Source of the DNA: Prorocentrum cordatum
Taxonomy: Eukaryota; Sar; Dinophyceae; Prorocentrales; Prorocentraceae
Assembly (NCBI GenBank): GCA_963575745.1
Contig: CAUYUJ010008557.1
Location: 62,001-126,000 of the forward strand
DNA: 64,000 nt
Direction: 5' to 3'
In this document: positions 30,180-40,983 of the stretch, piece after piece
Layout: every line of letters begins with the position of its first letter
How positions within the stretch are numbered: the stretch's first letter is position 1
Notes under the pieces: generated by a model
Told to the model about the DNA's origin: nothing
Databases searched by the model: none
Seen by the model: the letters and a program-made list of their open reading frames with translations, nothing else
Position numbers and translations under genes: made by a program

Positions 30180-31454
30180 AATGTACATGGCCGCGCATCG
30201 TCGCAAGGACACTTGCAGCGATACCTCTGCTCAAGCGGAGGTCTCTCACTTACATCCTACATCCCTGCGCTTCTACACTCCTGAAATCCAACCACCTACT
30301 CCAAGTGGAAATTTCTTCGACGATATAATGCGCAGACTGACGAATGCCCAACGGAAGGCCCGACCGACTACATCCGACTACGACCTGCGAGGCCATTGGA
30401 TCGGCGCTACTATCTTTGGGATCGCCCTGGTCGCTATTGGGCGCGCGGTGGGACACACGCGTGGCGGAGACGACGCACGAGCGTCCGGCTCTCGCTGGGG
30501 CCCAGCCGGTCAAGTACCCTTTCGCGAATGCGTCCGCGAAGTACATGCCTGGATCAACGTGACTACAGGCAATATGACGCCCTCCCAGCAGGCTGCAGCT
30601 CTGCAGCGAGGTTTGCGAGGTCTCGCACGGACTATAGCCATGAGAGCCCATCCAGCAGTTATAATTTTTTGCGTCGACATAGTTGGCCGCCATACTGACG
30701 GCGCCACCTATATCATGTTCCTCGAAGTTCGAGGCTTTAGAAGAGGAGCGCCAACTCAAATCTGGCATTGCTCTCGTTGATTTCCGAGTCCATGCGGGAG
30801 AACGCATCGACCAGGCGTTAGCGCGTTTTGAGATAGCCCGCTATGAAGCTGAAACAGCCGGCTTCAACACCCCCAATTTTCAAATCTTAACAGCGATTAT
30901 AGTCAGAGCTCTTGGAGCGGGGACATCGCGTGCACAGCAACTCCTGCAGCCTCGAAACCACAGCGCGCCGAGAGACCAGCAACAAATTGACGCTCTACTT
31001 GAACGCATGAGGTCATATGCTCACATTGCTGAGAGAACCCCCCGGCAATATTGGTGGCATCTTTAGTCGCGGCCGCCGGGCCGAGACCTTCCACGTGGAG
31101 GCTAACGCAGGGCAACCTGCCAACATCGTCTGGAATGATGATCCACAACCAACTGAGACCACTACACTGTTGGCTCAGAATGGTGGGACGGCCTCGGGGT
31201 CGCAAGACTCCTGGGCCAGGCTTCGGGGACCGCCTGACGCGGCTTCCCCCGCACAAGCCATGGCCCGAATGGGCTCAGCGGGGCAGTCCGCCGAGTCCGA
31301 CTTCGACTCCGGCATTGGTGCCGATGCGTCTTCAGACGAAGAAGCTACAGCCTTTGATTACCCTGATCTGCCTACATACCTCACTGAAGAGCAACAAGCG
31401 CAATGGTTCTTTCTAGGCTCCCAAAACACAAGCGTCGTTGGCGGAGGTGCATGA
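30180..31454 (+). pseudogene. Copia-like gag region
   Basis: The first frame contains VPFRECVREVHAWINVTTG, MTPSQQAAALQRGLRGLART and HTDGATYIMF. It shifts near 30720 to FEALEEERQLKSGIALVDF and FEIARYEAETAGFNTPNFQI, then shifts again near 31030 to PGNIGGIFSRG and FDYPDLPTYLTEEQQAQWFF. The helical, Gln/Leu/Arg-rich sequence fits a retrotransposon capsid domain. The first hairpin copy (31107-31120) encodes AGQPA in this frame. Two frameshifts prevent one protein being made. Confidence 0.5.
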
Positions 31455-32737
31455 GGAAACCAGTCCAAAAGGCAAGGCGTATCGCACGACGATCCCTCAA
31501 AGGAAAATGCAAAGGTCGAAGTGAAGGTAAAGGTAAGCGTCGGCAATTGCATGGTAGAGGCGTACTAGCAGTCTTAGCATCTCTTACTGGACCACAGTCT
31601 GAAGAAATGTTCTGAGGCACTGGCAGAAACCGCAAGCATACATCGGGAAAAGGCAAAGGGCGACGGGGAAACCCGAAGGATGCCAACGGCAAAACTATGG
31701 AGTGCGACATATGCCACAGTGCGCAGCATTTCCGACGCGAATACCTTCAAGGATATGGAATAGGCACGGGTCCGTCAATACATCTGGCTCAAACAGATTC
31801 CGACATAAAGTATGTTGACTGGGAGTCTCTTCTTGCTGACCCTGCCGATAGCTCAGCCACGGTTGTTAATTTCATGGCCGCCAGATATCGCAGCTCCAGC
31901 ATGACCCTCGAGAATTGCGCCGACGAGCTGTTCGAGGAGGTGCTCACTGGCCACAACGACATCGATTTGGCAGAATGGCTGGGCATGCCCATCGCGGGGC
32001 AACCTGCAGATATCGAATATGTCGAGAACTTCCACATGCCCGCTGAAGGATATGCTGACATGGCGGGGGCACCCGCGGATTCAGAAGTTACCATTCCTGC
32101 AACAGACGAGGAAATACAGCTGATGCTTTATCATCGGGTTATTGGAAATCCGACAGATATGGAATTGAGTGACGATGACCCTTTGCGGGGAAACCCGCGA
32201 GGCGCTAGTGATCTATCTGAGCGTATTCAATATGAGCTTGGCCATATTGAAGAATTTCATTATATTTTCTTTGCTTCAGATCGGTCCATGCGCCGCCAGA
32301 ATCGATCGGCTAGCCGCCAGGTCTCGAGGAAGAAGTATCGCGCCGACGATGGGGGCGACGAGTGGGAAGATAGCGATCGCATGATGCGTCGCGGTCGGAT
32401 CTCCAGTCGCTCGCCTGATCGTGCGCGTGCCCGCTCCAGTGGCGCTCGCTCCAGCGGTCTTCAGCGCCCTCATCCTCTTGATGCGGGAACTCCAAAGGCC
32501 CCACCATGGCAGGCTAAAAGGCCTGCCACTCCCCCGAGGATGGAACGCCTGCGGGGGCACGCGCCTCAAGAAGATCAACCGCGAGAAGAATATCCAGAGA
32601 GCGGAAGGCAGCGCCTTGTTGGTTGCGCAGGAGCTGGATTGGCTCGTCAGCGCATACCCCCAGAAAAGATGATCTTATTTGGACCAGGGTTGGACCGGGC
32701 ATCAGATCCGCCACTGGCATTCTCTTCGCAATGTTAA
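31403..32737 (+). pseudogene. Gag C-terminal region with altered CCHC zinc knuckle
   Basis: A basic block (ARRIARRSLKGKCKGRSEGK) is followed by an in-frame TGA at 31613-31615 and a Gly/Lys stretch. The zinc knuckle CDICHSAQHFRREY (31703-31744) keeps C-x2-C-x4-H, but the fourth ligand is Tyr (TAC at 31742-31744). Downstream the frame is open to 32737, with an acidic region and then an Arg/Ser-rich region (MMRRGRISSRSPDRARARSS). Hairpin copies at 31994 and 32063 encode AGQPA and AGAPA. The knuckle normally packages RNA; loss of one ligand should impair it. Confidence 0.55.
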
Positions 32738-33506
32738 ACGAGATGAGTACGGCAAGATCATTCGCTCGAAAAGGACAGGACCGGTTAAAACACAAGGAAA
32801 GATCGCCACGCGCAGCATCAAGAGAGCTTTCATGGAGGAAAGGAAACTCTACAGAAACGTCTGTTGCTCATGTCCCGAGTATGCCGACCACAGGCTCGGC
32901 TGCCCCATGAGGCGCCCATCAAGAAGCCCGAACTTTATAAAGACACAGTGGGTTTGGTCTCATGGTGATGGTCGGGGTCACTGCACCGACCCTAGTACAA
33001 CGCATGTGAGGAGCAGTTGACGGAGAACGACTACGACCACGCCACACCCGATGAGATAGCCCGATCAAACCTCGTATGGAAACACTTGTCACCTCTTCAT
33101 TATTGGATGCAGTTCGATCGCGATTGGCACGCAGGGAAACCTGCTGATCCTAGTCAGAAGAAGAAGACGATGATCAGCAAGAAACTGATGAATATGAAGA
33201 TGATGAGATGGCCGAAGCAGTTGACCCCGCGGACGCGGCCCCTGAAAGGTACGCGTCGGACGACTCCATTGTTGCGGACGCCGCGTGCCAGTCGAACACT
33301 TCGATTGATCCTAGGTATGTTGTTCCTGAAACGATGGACCTCTTCCCTGATAGGCGGATTGCTTACCGCGCTGAAGGTGTAGGCTGGATAAAGACAAGCA
33401 TAGTCGAAATACCCAGCGCCACCAAATGCCTTCTTGCAGGGAAACACAAGACCACTAGTAAGAACCTGGCCCTGAGATCGCCAAGGTCTCCATTTGAACC
33501 CTGGCC
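32738..33506 (+). other. Degraded linker region of the copia-like element
   Basis: Several frames carry short protein-like blocks (KRDEYGKIIRSKRTGPVKTQ at about 32740; CPEYADHRLGCPM at about 32875; LVWKHLSPLHYWMQFDRDWH at about 33075). The hairpin at 33131 encodes AGKPA. An acidic or Lys/Met-rich run (33155-33230) is low complexity. No domain could be assigned. Confidence 0.4.
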
Positions 33507-35098
33507 GTGGTTCCGTGCGATATGGGCCAGGGGCGCCGGCAGGGGCCGCGGCTAAGGCAGCTCCCGAGCCGAAGCCAGAGGCGCCTATCGATGCCCCACC
33601 ATCTTCGGAGTCATCAAGTCCATCGCTTGGCCCTGATCAGTTCAGACCTGAAAAGAAGAAAAGGAAGAGACCAGGTGATCCTAGCCCTGGAGACAGTAAA
33701 CAGTAGCGATCTGCGGGGCAAACTGCTGACCGACGTCGATCCAGAGGACCAGCAGTGGCTGCCGTTGCAGCTGCATTTCAAGGCACCAGTACTTCTGCTC
33801 CGAAGGAACCTGTGCCACGTCGGGGCCCTACACCAGGTCGGACGCACAGGACAGGCTGGGTGCCCTTGCTGGAAGGATCAACAAGGGATGAGTTCTGCAG
33901 GGCAACCTGCCTTCACTTTGGAGATGCCAGTGGAATGCCGAGAGTGCTGGTGCAAGTTACGCACGTCCAATCGCACGCAGACCAACCCAGCATATCATCC
34001 TCACATTGATGACGGGTCTGATCGATGCATGGCGGTGCAGTGCGACCTCGTGGACACCGCCATTCATCGTGACCAGGACGCACATGCGCGCCTGACGGTG
34101 CGCAACATTATGCGTAAACGCTCGGCACGCACGCAGGATTCTGAGAAGGAATATTTGATTGGGATCTTCGAAGCAGAAAGTATCAGAAAGCCAAGGTTCA
34201 GCTACGAGGAGCAGCGTCAATGTTCAGAGTGGCTCACGACTGCCCTTCGCCACGATTTTTTTATAGAGGTCGCCTTTCTGACAGATTCCTACGGGAAGTA
34301 CCATCCTATGATGAGTTTGATGGATGGGCTGATCTGTCAGAGTTGCTCGACCGTTGGCCAGCTGAAGGACATGAGAATCATCATCGCAAGCACCTGGGGA
34401 CTGCGCGCCAGAAGCTCAATAAACAACACTGGGCGTACCAGGCTTTAGCTGTGCTGGACCTGCTTGGCATGGTGGATCGCGCTGGGATGCAGAAAAACAG
34501 GCTACAGCTCAAGAAGTGCAAGTACACCTCCGAGTCGCACGACACGTACTTCATCCGTCCAAGCAATGGACATAGCAGCCCTGGGATAAAGTGCCCTGAA
34601 CCATTGTGTATGAAAATTACGGACTTGACCGCTCCACGTGCACCTTTTTATTGCATTCATGGTACTCAGTGGGACACTATCCCCAACCTACCAAGCGTCG
34701 GATTGTCTTGCCGCGCCGACGACTCCAGCAAGAAGAGGGGCAGACAGTTTGCACATGGTTGCCCATGCCTTCCTGGTGATAGTCGAATCCAGTCCGGCCT
34801 GCGCGTTGATTCCGAGGTGTTGGTCATGGTTAGTTTTAAGAACCTGCTTCGGGACAACATGCCGATTTGGCACTCAGCAAACGACATCATAATGTCAGCA
34901 GGCCGTGGCGGCATAATTCCTCCGACCCACATCGTTCTGTTGATGGTTATCTTGCCGAATGAATATTGTTGCAGGTGCAATCGTGTGGGACAAATATGGG
35001 TCAACCCCATGTACCTTTGGGGCACCAACCAGCAGTGTCCGTGCAGTGATGTTTCTGTCAAGAAATGTACGAATTTCGGAACGACGCGTCATCGTTGA
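33507..35098 (+). pseudogene. Tpt1/KptA-like RNA 2'-phosphotransferase domain within the retroelement
   Basis: The first frame, ending in QCSEWLTTALRHD, carries the L-R-H motif of Tpt1/KptA (Arg 34248-34250, His 34251-34253). After a frameshift near 34255 the next frame reads FDGWADLSELLD, like the family D-G-W-x-x-x-x-x-L-L, then YFIRPSNGHSSPGI, matching I-R-x-x-x-G-H-S (Arg 34556-34558), CIHGTQW, SGLRVDSEVLVMVSF (Arg 34802-34804) and GGIIPPTHI. These positions correspond to the known Arg-His-Arg-Arg tetrad. Tpt1 removes an internal RNA 2'-phosphate with NAD+. Near 34740-34770 the neighbouring frame (SLHMV) fits better, so a second indel is likely. Confidence 0.55.
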
Positions 35099-35811
35099 TG
35101 GATTGGTTTATTCCAAAGACCCCGTACAACTTTAAGTGCCCCGAACCACCACCTATTCAGGGAGTCAAGTTCTCAACAGTGCTCATGATGCAGGACGCGT
35201 TTCAAGCGGGGGCACCTGCAGGGGGATCTGATGGATCACGGATGCAAGCTCAAACTGCGGATGCGACAGGAATTACTTCAAGTGGCATCACGCCCTCCGA
35301 CACGCTGTACGCCAACGACCCTTGGCGTGCTCAGGTACAGCAGCTGCCAGTGCCCGCAGGGCAACCTGCTTCATTCGCTCCAATAAGCAGAGCCACAACT
35401 CCATTTGGTACTCCACAGAGTGCTGGGAGCACCAGCAGCCTACAGGCGAGGCTCCAACGCATTCGAATGGACCCGCAGCTCTGTCAGGCTTTACAGGCGA
35501 CATCGCCGTTTGCATCACCGCGTCCGCATGCAGGGCAACCTGCTTTTCCTGACCACCATGCTGTACAGAGAACCGAGAATTTGGTTGGTCAGCAAGAATG
35601 GATGCACCGGCAGATGCGCGAAGCCGCTCAGAGTACGCGTAGGGATGGCATTGACCTCCCTAGCGCCAACTCGACGCCGCCTCGGGAGTATGTTCCGGAC
35701 TCAAATCCATCACCGGACAACCCCGATCGGTTTGGATACGTGCCAGCATTTTTCAGTCATCCGACATGCAATTCAACGGCTGCCGACCGCCCCTTTAGAA
35801 GCACCAATTGA
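35065..35811 (+). pseudogene. Low-complexity linker ORF with AGxPA hairpins
   Basis: An open frame of 248 codons rich in Ala, Gln, Ser and Pro, for example SRMQAQTADATGITSSGITP. Hairpins at 35206, 35356 and 35530 encode AGAPA, AGQPA and AGQPA in this frame. No domain is recognised; it is probably a flexible linker between the Tpt1-like and RING-like segments. Confidence 0.45.
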
Positions 35812-35995
35812 CTACCCACGTTATCCTGATTATCACGCTCAGGTAAGTGGCACTCCCTGAGTAGGGGCACAGCCCGGAAACCCGTATGTACGGGCGACGG
35901 CCGACGACTTCTACCAGTCTCAGCTGACGCGCGGCTCAGGGCATGCATCAGGTGTGCCAGGCGAGGTCCCTCACTATTGATATCTGGCCGCCCCC

Positions 35996-37051
35996 ATGGA
36001 CCAAGATGTGCAGCAACAGGCGCCAGGTCTAGTAGTGCCATCGACCATGGGAGGGCTACGCCCTGAGATCTTAGCCATCCATGAGGCGCAGCAGGCCAAC
36101 ATGGCGATGCAGTCTGCCCGCCAGCGTCGCAACCAGGAGCGTGAGGCTAACAGAATGTTGAGCCGTGCGGGGCAACCTGCTATTTCCAATGCAGCAGGGA
36201 CACCTGCGATCAGTCCAGCCGCGCTCGCAGCAATGCAGCTACCGGTGGTTTTACCGATTCGATACGAAGCTGGTGAGACCACTCTGGAGCGCCAGACGCG
36301 TATCAGGCCATCGGCAACACCGCCCATCATCAGCGACGGCGACTTCAACAAGTGCGCAATAGGCCTGGACCATTTCATGAGCCACGATAAAGTCTGGAGG
36401 CTCCAGTGCGGCCACAGATTCTACGCACAGTGCTGGGATCGAGTTGCACGTGCTCATGTGGATAGACAGTTGGCTGGGAACATGGAAGGTTCCGCAACTG
36501 AGGCCCCCTGCGCCATATGCAGGGGTGTTGGCTTAATCACAGCCGAGTTCCATTACGCCCTCGCTGGAGATCAGGAGTCACTCGACCGTCATGAAGATAT
36601 ACTCCGAGGGGCAAACGAATTCAGGGACATCCGTGCAGAGCTCAACCGCATTACGGCGATGATGACGAACACAGCGGTTGTCTCAATAACGACACCGGCG
36701 GGGCAACCTGCATCATCAGCCAACGCTGGGCTAGTAACGGAGGCCACCACACCTGCAGGGACACCTGCTGTAGACGCGCCTATGCCACTGATAGCAGAGA
36801 CCGCTAACAATGCAGGGGCACCTGCTGCGTCAGCACCACCTTCGGTGCCGGTCAATGACACGCGGTTGAGGCGTATGGAGAGGGCTACTGATAGGGGCGT
36901 TCAGTGGCTTCAGTCCCCACGCGCGCACATGCCATATGGGCGAGACATTCGTCCGCGCAATCAGCGTGGGACAGAGAGCCAAGTGAACGTGCGTAGTGGC
37001 AACAGTGAGATATCTGAACGCGGCATGCTGCATACTGTCTGTTTATGGTAA
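35996..37051 (+). pseudogene. RING-H2-like finger domain ORF within the retroelement
   Basis: Open for 351 codons. Around residues 120-175 it reads CAIGLDHFM, then LQCGHRFYAQCW, then APCAICRGVG. This follows the RING pattern C-x2-C ... C-x-H-x2-H-x2-C ... C-x2-C with two ligands changed: the second Cys is Gly (36362-36364) and the usual His of CGHxFH is Tyr (36422-36424). RING fingers commonly act as ubiquitin ligases. Five hairpins (36167, 36194, 36698, 36755, 36812) encode AG(Q/T/A)PA in frame on both sides of the finger. Downstream is a charged tail. Confidence 0.5.
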
Positions 37052-37290
37052 ATACATATGGCCAAATGGGCATGCGCGCAGACGAGGATACGTTTCTGAC
37101 CCTGCCCACTACCTCTGCATCACGCCCATACACATATGACGAATATCCTACAGCCTGGATCTTTGAGAATAATCCTATTACGGAAGAAGAGGCTCGTGGA
37201 TATATGAACGTCTTTACATCTTTGTCTCGGAACGACTGGGTGTTGGAGCAGAGGCGCCGCAAAAGGCATGCACGGTACGACATTGTCTGA
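37045..37290 (+). pseudogene. Unassigned segment before the protease
   Basis: An 81-codon frame with ordinary composition (YDEYPTAWIFENNPITEEEA, YMNVFTSLSRNDWVLEQRRR). It overlaps the end of the RING-like ORF in another frame, so one frameshift would fuse them. Function unknown. Confidence 0.35.
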
Positions 37291-37339
37291 AGTGCCAGGA
37301 CTATTTGATGAACGCCACGAATTGGCCTCGGCAGCTAAC

Positions 37340-37850
37340 AGTAGAACTATGATGAATGGTATGCTGGCTATTCTCTTGGTTATTGGCAGCAAAGTTTAAC
37401 GATTGGTTTAAAGACGGCACAGACCTTCGAACAGGCATCTCTCTCCCGCGGACACGCCATCAAGAAGCTGAACCTGACGAAGAGGCTCTACGTGTCTGGG
37501 GTGGGACATTGCGCCACGATATGCGACGAGCCCCTGCACTGCAAGATTGCGTGCAAAGAAAGGGGAGATCCGGCGGGGGCACCTGCTGCGCCGAGACTTG
37601 ACACTTACTCAGCACATGTAGCTGAGGGTTCTGGGGGGGGCCTCCCTGCTCTCCTGGGTCTGAGGAGCATGTCCAACATGGGGGCCATCCTGATCCTGGA
37701 GCAGGGGCACGAGAAGATGATCATCCCTGGCGCTGAGATGTACAAGATTATATTTTGAAAGGGTGCCAGAGTGTTTGATTTGATGAAGACTTCTTCTGGA
37801 CATCTGGCACTCAAGGTCGACGAGTACGGGGCTGCTACTGAAGATAAAGG
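37340..37850 (+). pseudogene. Retropepsin-like aspartic protease remnant
   Basis: One frame gives LLVIGSKV, where retropepsins have a hydrophobic-DTGS/A motif (the Asp-Thr is read as Val-Ile), followed after a shift by IGLKTAQTFEQASLSRGH, KKLNLTKRLYVSGVG and LPALLGLRSMSNMGAILILE, then MIIPG. The Leu-Pro-x-Leu-x-Gly block is the usual second hydrophobic part of these proteases. The hairpin at 37573 encodes AGAPA between the two halves. The catalytic Asp is lost and the frame is broken. The assignment rests on pattern and on position upstream of integrase. Confidence 0.4.
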
Positions 37851-38429
37851 GTAACGGTCGTTTACTATTACGGCCAATCCTTAATGCGAAGATGATCCGT
37901 TGCTCGTCAAAGAGGCATCTGATCCTGAGCCAGCCGCGGGGACACCTGCTATGAGTGACCTTCATACATGTATGATGTCACAGGATACCAATGCCATCAG
38001 CTCGTCCATCAACGAGGAGACCTTCACGTTCACGATCCAGTCTCTGTGAATAACACCATGAGGACTTGGCATCGCAGGAGTACGTGCTTCGGAAGCAACC
38101 CGACCTCGGCCGACAATGACTTCACAATGCGCAACTTGCAAGCGAAGATATATCAGGCCATCTACGAGGAGGGCACGAAGTGGACGCCGCCCGATGCACG
38201 TGCAGAGACACCTGCGGAAGGAGATGATGCCGCTGGGAAGTTTGATATATTTACTTCGAGCAGCGGCTCTGCAGCGCAGCATGGCACGGGCATTTGGACG
38301 CCCCCATCGCCAAACGAGTGACGGGGGCAGGCGCATGCCACGGCCACTCGCGCTTGCTCGGACAGGCCGAACACTCAGGTACTGTCAGCAAGCGCGGGAA
38401 AACGTGCATTATTTTTCCAAGCGCCGGCT

Positions 38430-39206
38430 GTGCGCCCCAGGGGCAGTGGCCAGCCCGGCTGCGCGGCTGCCACGGATGGCAGTGGACCCGGCTGTGTGGC
38501 CGCCGCAGAAAAAGAAGGGTTATCGCATCATTATCGCTCTCGCGCATTTGTTATTGAAGATATACGGACAGCTTGCGCTGAACTCCGATGCCGCGGCTAC
38601 ATGTGTGACCGCATTACACATACAGAGGTCATGACCTCCACTGGTACACAATATGTTGGTGCTCTACTCTCGGGTGATAACCAACTGCTGTGGGCGGCAA
38701 CACCTGCTGATTGGTGTGTGAGACTGCCTGGCAAGCGGGCAGGACCACATTATCAGCGCGTCCAAATTTTGATGACCAAAGCTCGGGCTCTACGCAGGAC
38801 TATTGTGCTTGTGGGACCACCAGGACACTTCTGGAAGCAAGGTCGTATACGAGACGCGATTGAGGATCTTGATTTACATGTCATGCGTATGCGGTTCTGC
38901 CACTTCGGCTTCAAGTACGACCGTGCTAATAGGTTGCCCAGCGGATCATATCTGCAAGTGGCAACTACCTGCACGCGCATCCCGACCAATCTATGGCGAT
39001 GCACGTGCAAAACAGCAGGGAAACCTGCACAACCTACTGAGCATGTCCTGGATTGGCATGGACAAGGATCTCAGAAGGCCGAATGGCGCAACAAGACGCT
39101 AGCGATCATGACCGCAAGGTTGATCGATCAGATGGACTTACACAAGACGCAGAGAAATCACACAAGTGCTGTACATCGTAGTATCCACACTCAAGTGGAT
39201 AAGTGA
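38430..39206 (+). pseudogene. Methyltransferase-like (Rossmann) domain 1, degenerate
   Basis: Open for 258 codons. TIVLVGPPGHFWKQGRIRDA occupies the place of a PPC-type motif. MRMRFCHFGFKYDRANRLPS then YLQVATTCTRIPTNLWRCTC resembles the C-x-x-G-L ... K-x-T ... C pattern seen in methylase-like domains of dinoflagellate retroelements. The hairpin at 39015 encodes AGKPA. Capture of cytosine methyltransferases by dinoflagellate retrotransposons is established in Symbiodinium; membership of that family is inference here. Confidence 0.35.
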
Positions 39207-39830
39207 ACTCGAACTTACGTTCAGTCGCCTAAGAATGGCCCTGAGGGGGACCATGTTGTCAGACGGGTAACGATGAACCTAGACGACAACACGAGCATAC
39301 AAGACATCAAGATTCAGGACCAGCCTATCGGGTACAACTACAACGCGCCATCACCAAATGGTGTTACCAACATCCGTACTCGACTGTACTGGGAGCAGCC
39401 TGAACCGGCTCTCCTCGGACACGGGAGCTCACGTCCACGCTCAAGGCGAGTGGCGATCATCGATGACCATCGCCCCCCCTCCCTCTTCGATTGAGCGCGG
39501 CCGCGTGCTCCTCTCTATTCCCGAATTTCCGATACTCAGATTACCTGGGACCTAACAAGGGACAGCACTACCAACAGAAAGCAGACAAAGAAGCAGGCAT
39601 CAAACCACGCAAGATACCAGAGATAGTCGAAGAAGGCAACGACGATTGTGGAGATGACCTGAAAGGACTCGGATGTAGCGCGTACTACACCGTACGTACC
39701 TCTTGACTCCGACTCGGAAGGTGACGATGAAGAGGGAAATTTCATCACACTACTTGCGGGGCAACTCGCTGAATCCTACGCAGATGTAATCTCCATAATC
39801 CCCACTTTGTGATATGAGCGTCACAAGAAG

Positions 39831-40583
39831 ATGGATGCGCTGGAATTGTGTGGAGGAAAGGGAGGCATCTCTCAGCTAGTATTCAGCCGAGGTCTGTCCT
39901 CAGGGGGAAACCTCGACAAACGTACCTTTGTTGACCTTGGTAACAAGGAAGTTCAAGATGCAGTGGTGCACTATCTGGACGTTTGTTTTGTCAAAGCTGC
40001 CATACTACAAACCAACTGCAGAACAATTGGGTTGCCCTCCTATTTGAATGCGCAGGTTAACTACGATACTTGGTGCGAACATCATAGGAAGGATCTGCCA
40101 CATGCCAAGTTCTGTGGGCAGGTGGCTATACGTCAGAACGATCCTCGACTGTTCTACTTACGAGAACAAGCAGTGGGTACTTGGGTGGGTCAAATACTAC
40201 CATGGACTACGTTGGCCAAAAGCAAGGACACTTGCAAGGTGAACATGGATCAATGCACTACTGGCCAACGTGACTCCCATGGGGTACTGATACGAAAGCC
40301 GATTGACATTCTGGCCAGCCATAGCCTTTTACTCTCCCTTTTTGAACGAAAACGATGTACTGGTCATCATCAACATGCGTCGGCATGTAACAGGGAACTG
40401 CCCATGGCTGCGCAATATACTCCAAAGATGCCGTCGCTTTTTGTCCATGCTGTTCAGATTGCACACGATCTCTTCCAGGTAGCTCGTGATCCTTTTCCAT
40501 GGTCACCGTTGTTCGTCCACCGTGCTGGCCACCAACGTGAGGGGATGCGACTTGCACGATCCGAGTCTCCCTCGGCACCCTGA
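39831..40583 (+). pseudogene. Methyltransferase-like (Rossmann) domain 2, degenerate
   Basis: Begins MDALELCGGKGGISQLVFSR, like motif I of SAM-dependent cytosine methylases (hydrophobic-E-L-C-G-G-x-G). AAILQTNCRTIGLPSYLN stands where the PPC motif should be, and RLFYLREQAVGTWVGQI where the E-N-P/V motif should be. MDQCTTGQRDSHGVLIRKP follows. The catalytic Pro-Cys and Glu-Asn are not conserved, so it is either a non-catalytic derivative typical of the family or decayed. It is a second, more complete copy of the fold after domain 1. Confidence 0.4.
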
Positions 40584-40679
40584 TGGCTCGATTGCCAGAC
40601 CACCCTCGTGGGGGCTCGGATGCCCCGCAAGCTTGGATCGTGTTAACATGCATTCTCCCTCACATGACAGGAATGCGAC

Positions 40680-40800
40680 ACACTGCAGGTGATGCGATAA
40701 GGACGACTACCATTGGGAATGTCCGAGTTGTAAGAAGAACTAAGGTAATAACAAGCCTGGACACGTACTAACACTTGGCAAATGCAAGTTTGCCAAGCCC
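40680..40800 (+). other. Zinc-ribbon-like segment with in-frame stop
   Basis: One frame reads CDKDDYHWECPSCKKN, a TAA, then PGHVLTLGKCKF, giving a C...C-x2-C ... H ... C pattern. This could be a small zinc-binding motif linking the methylase-like and integrase parts. Confidence 0.25.
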
Positions 40801-40983
40801 TGGTACCACCGCGTCCTGCCGAATTGGCAGCAGGACCTGCATCACCAGCTCCTGCTGAGCCAGCAGCACCACCACCCGAGGCGCCAGCCGCATCACCACT
40901 CACGCGGCTAAGAGCACCAAGACCCGGCTCAAGAGCTGGACCTACAGCGGGTGCGAACAGTCACGACATTACTGTAGGCAGAC

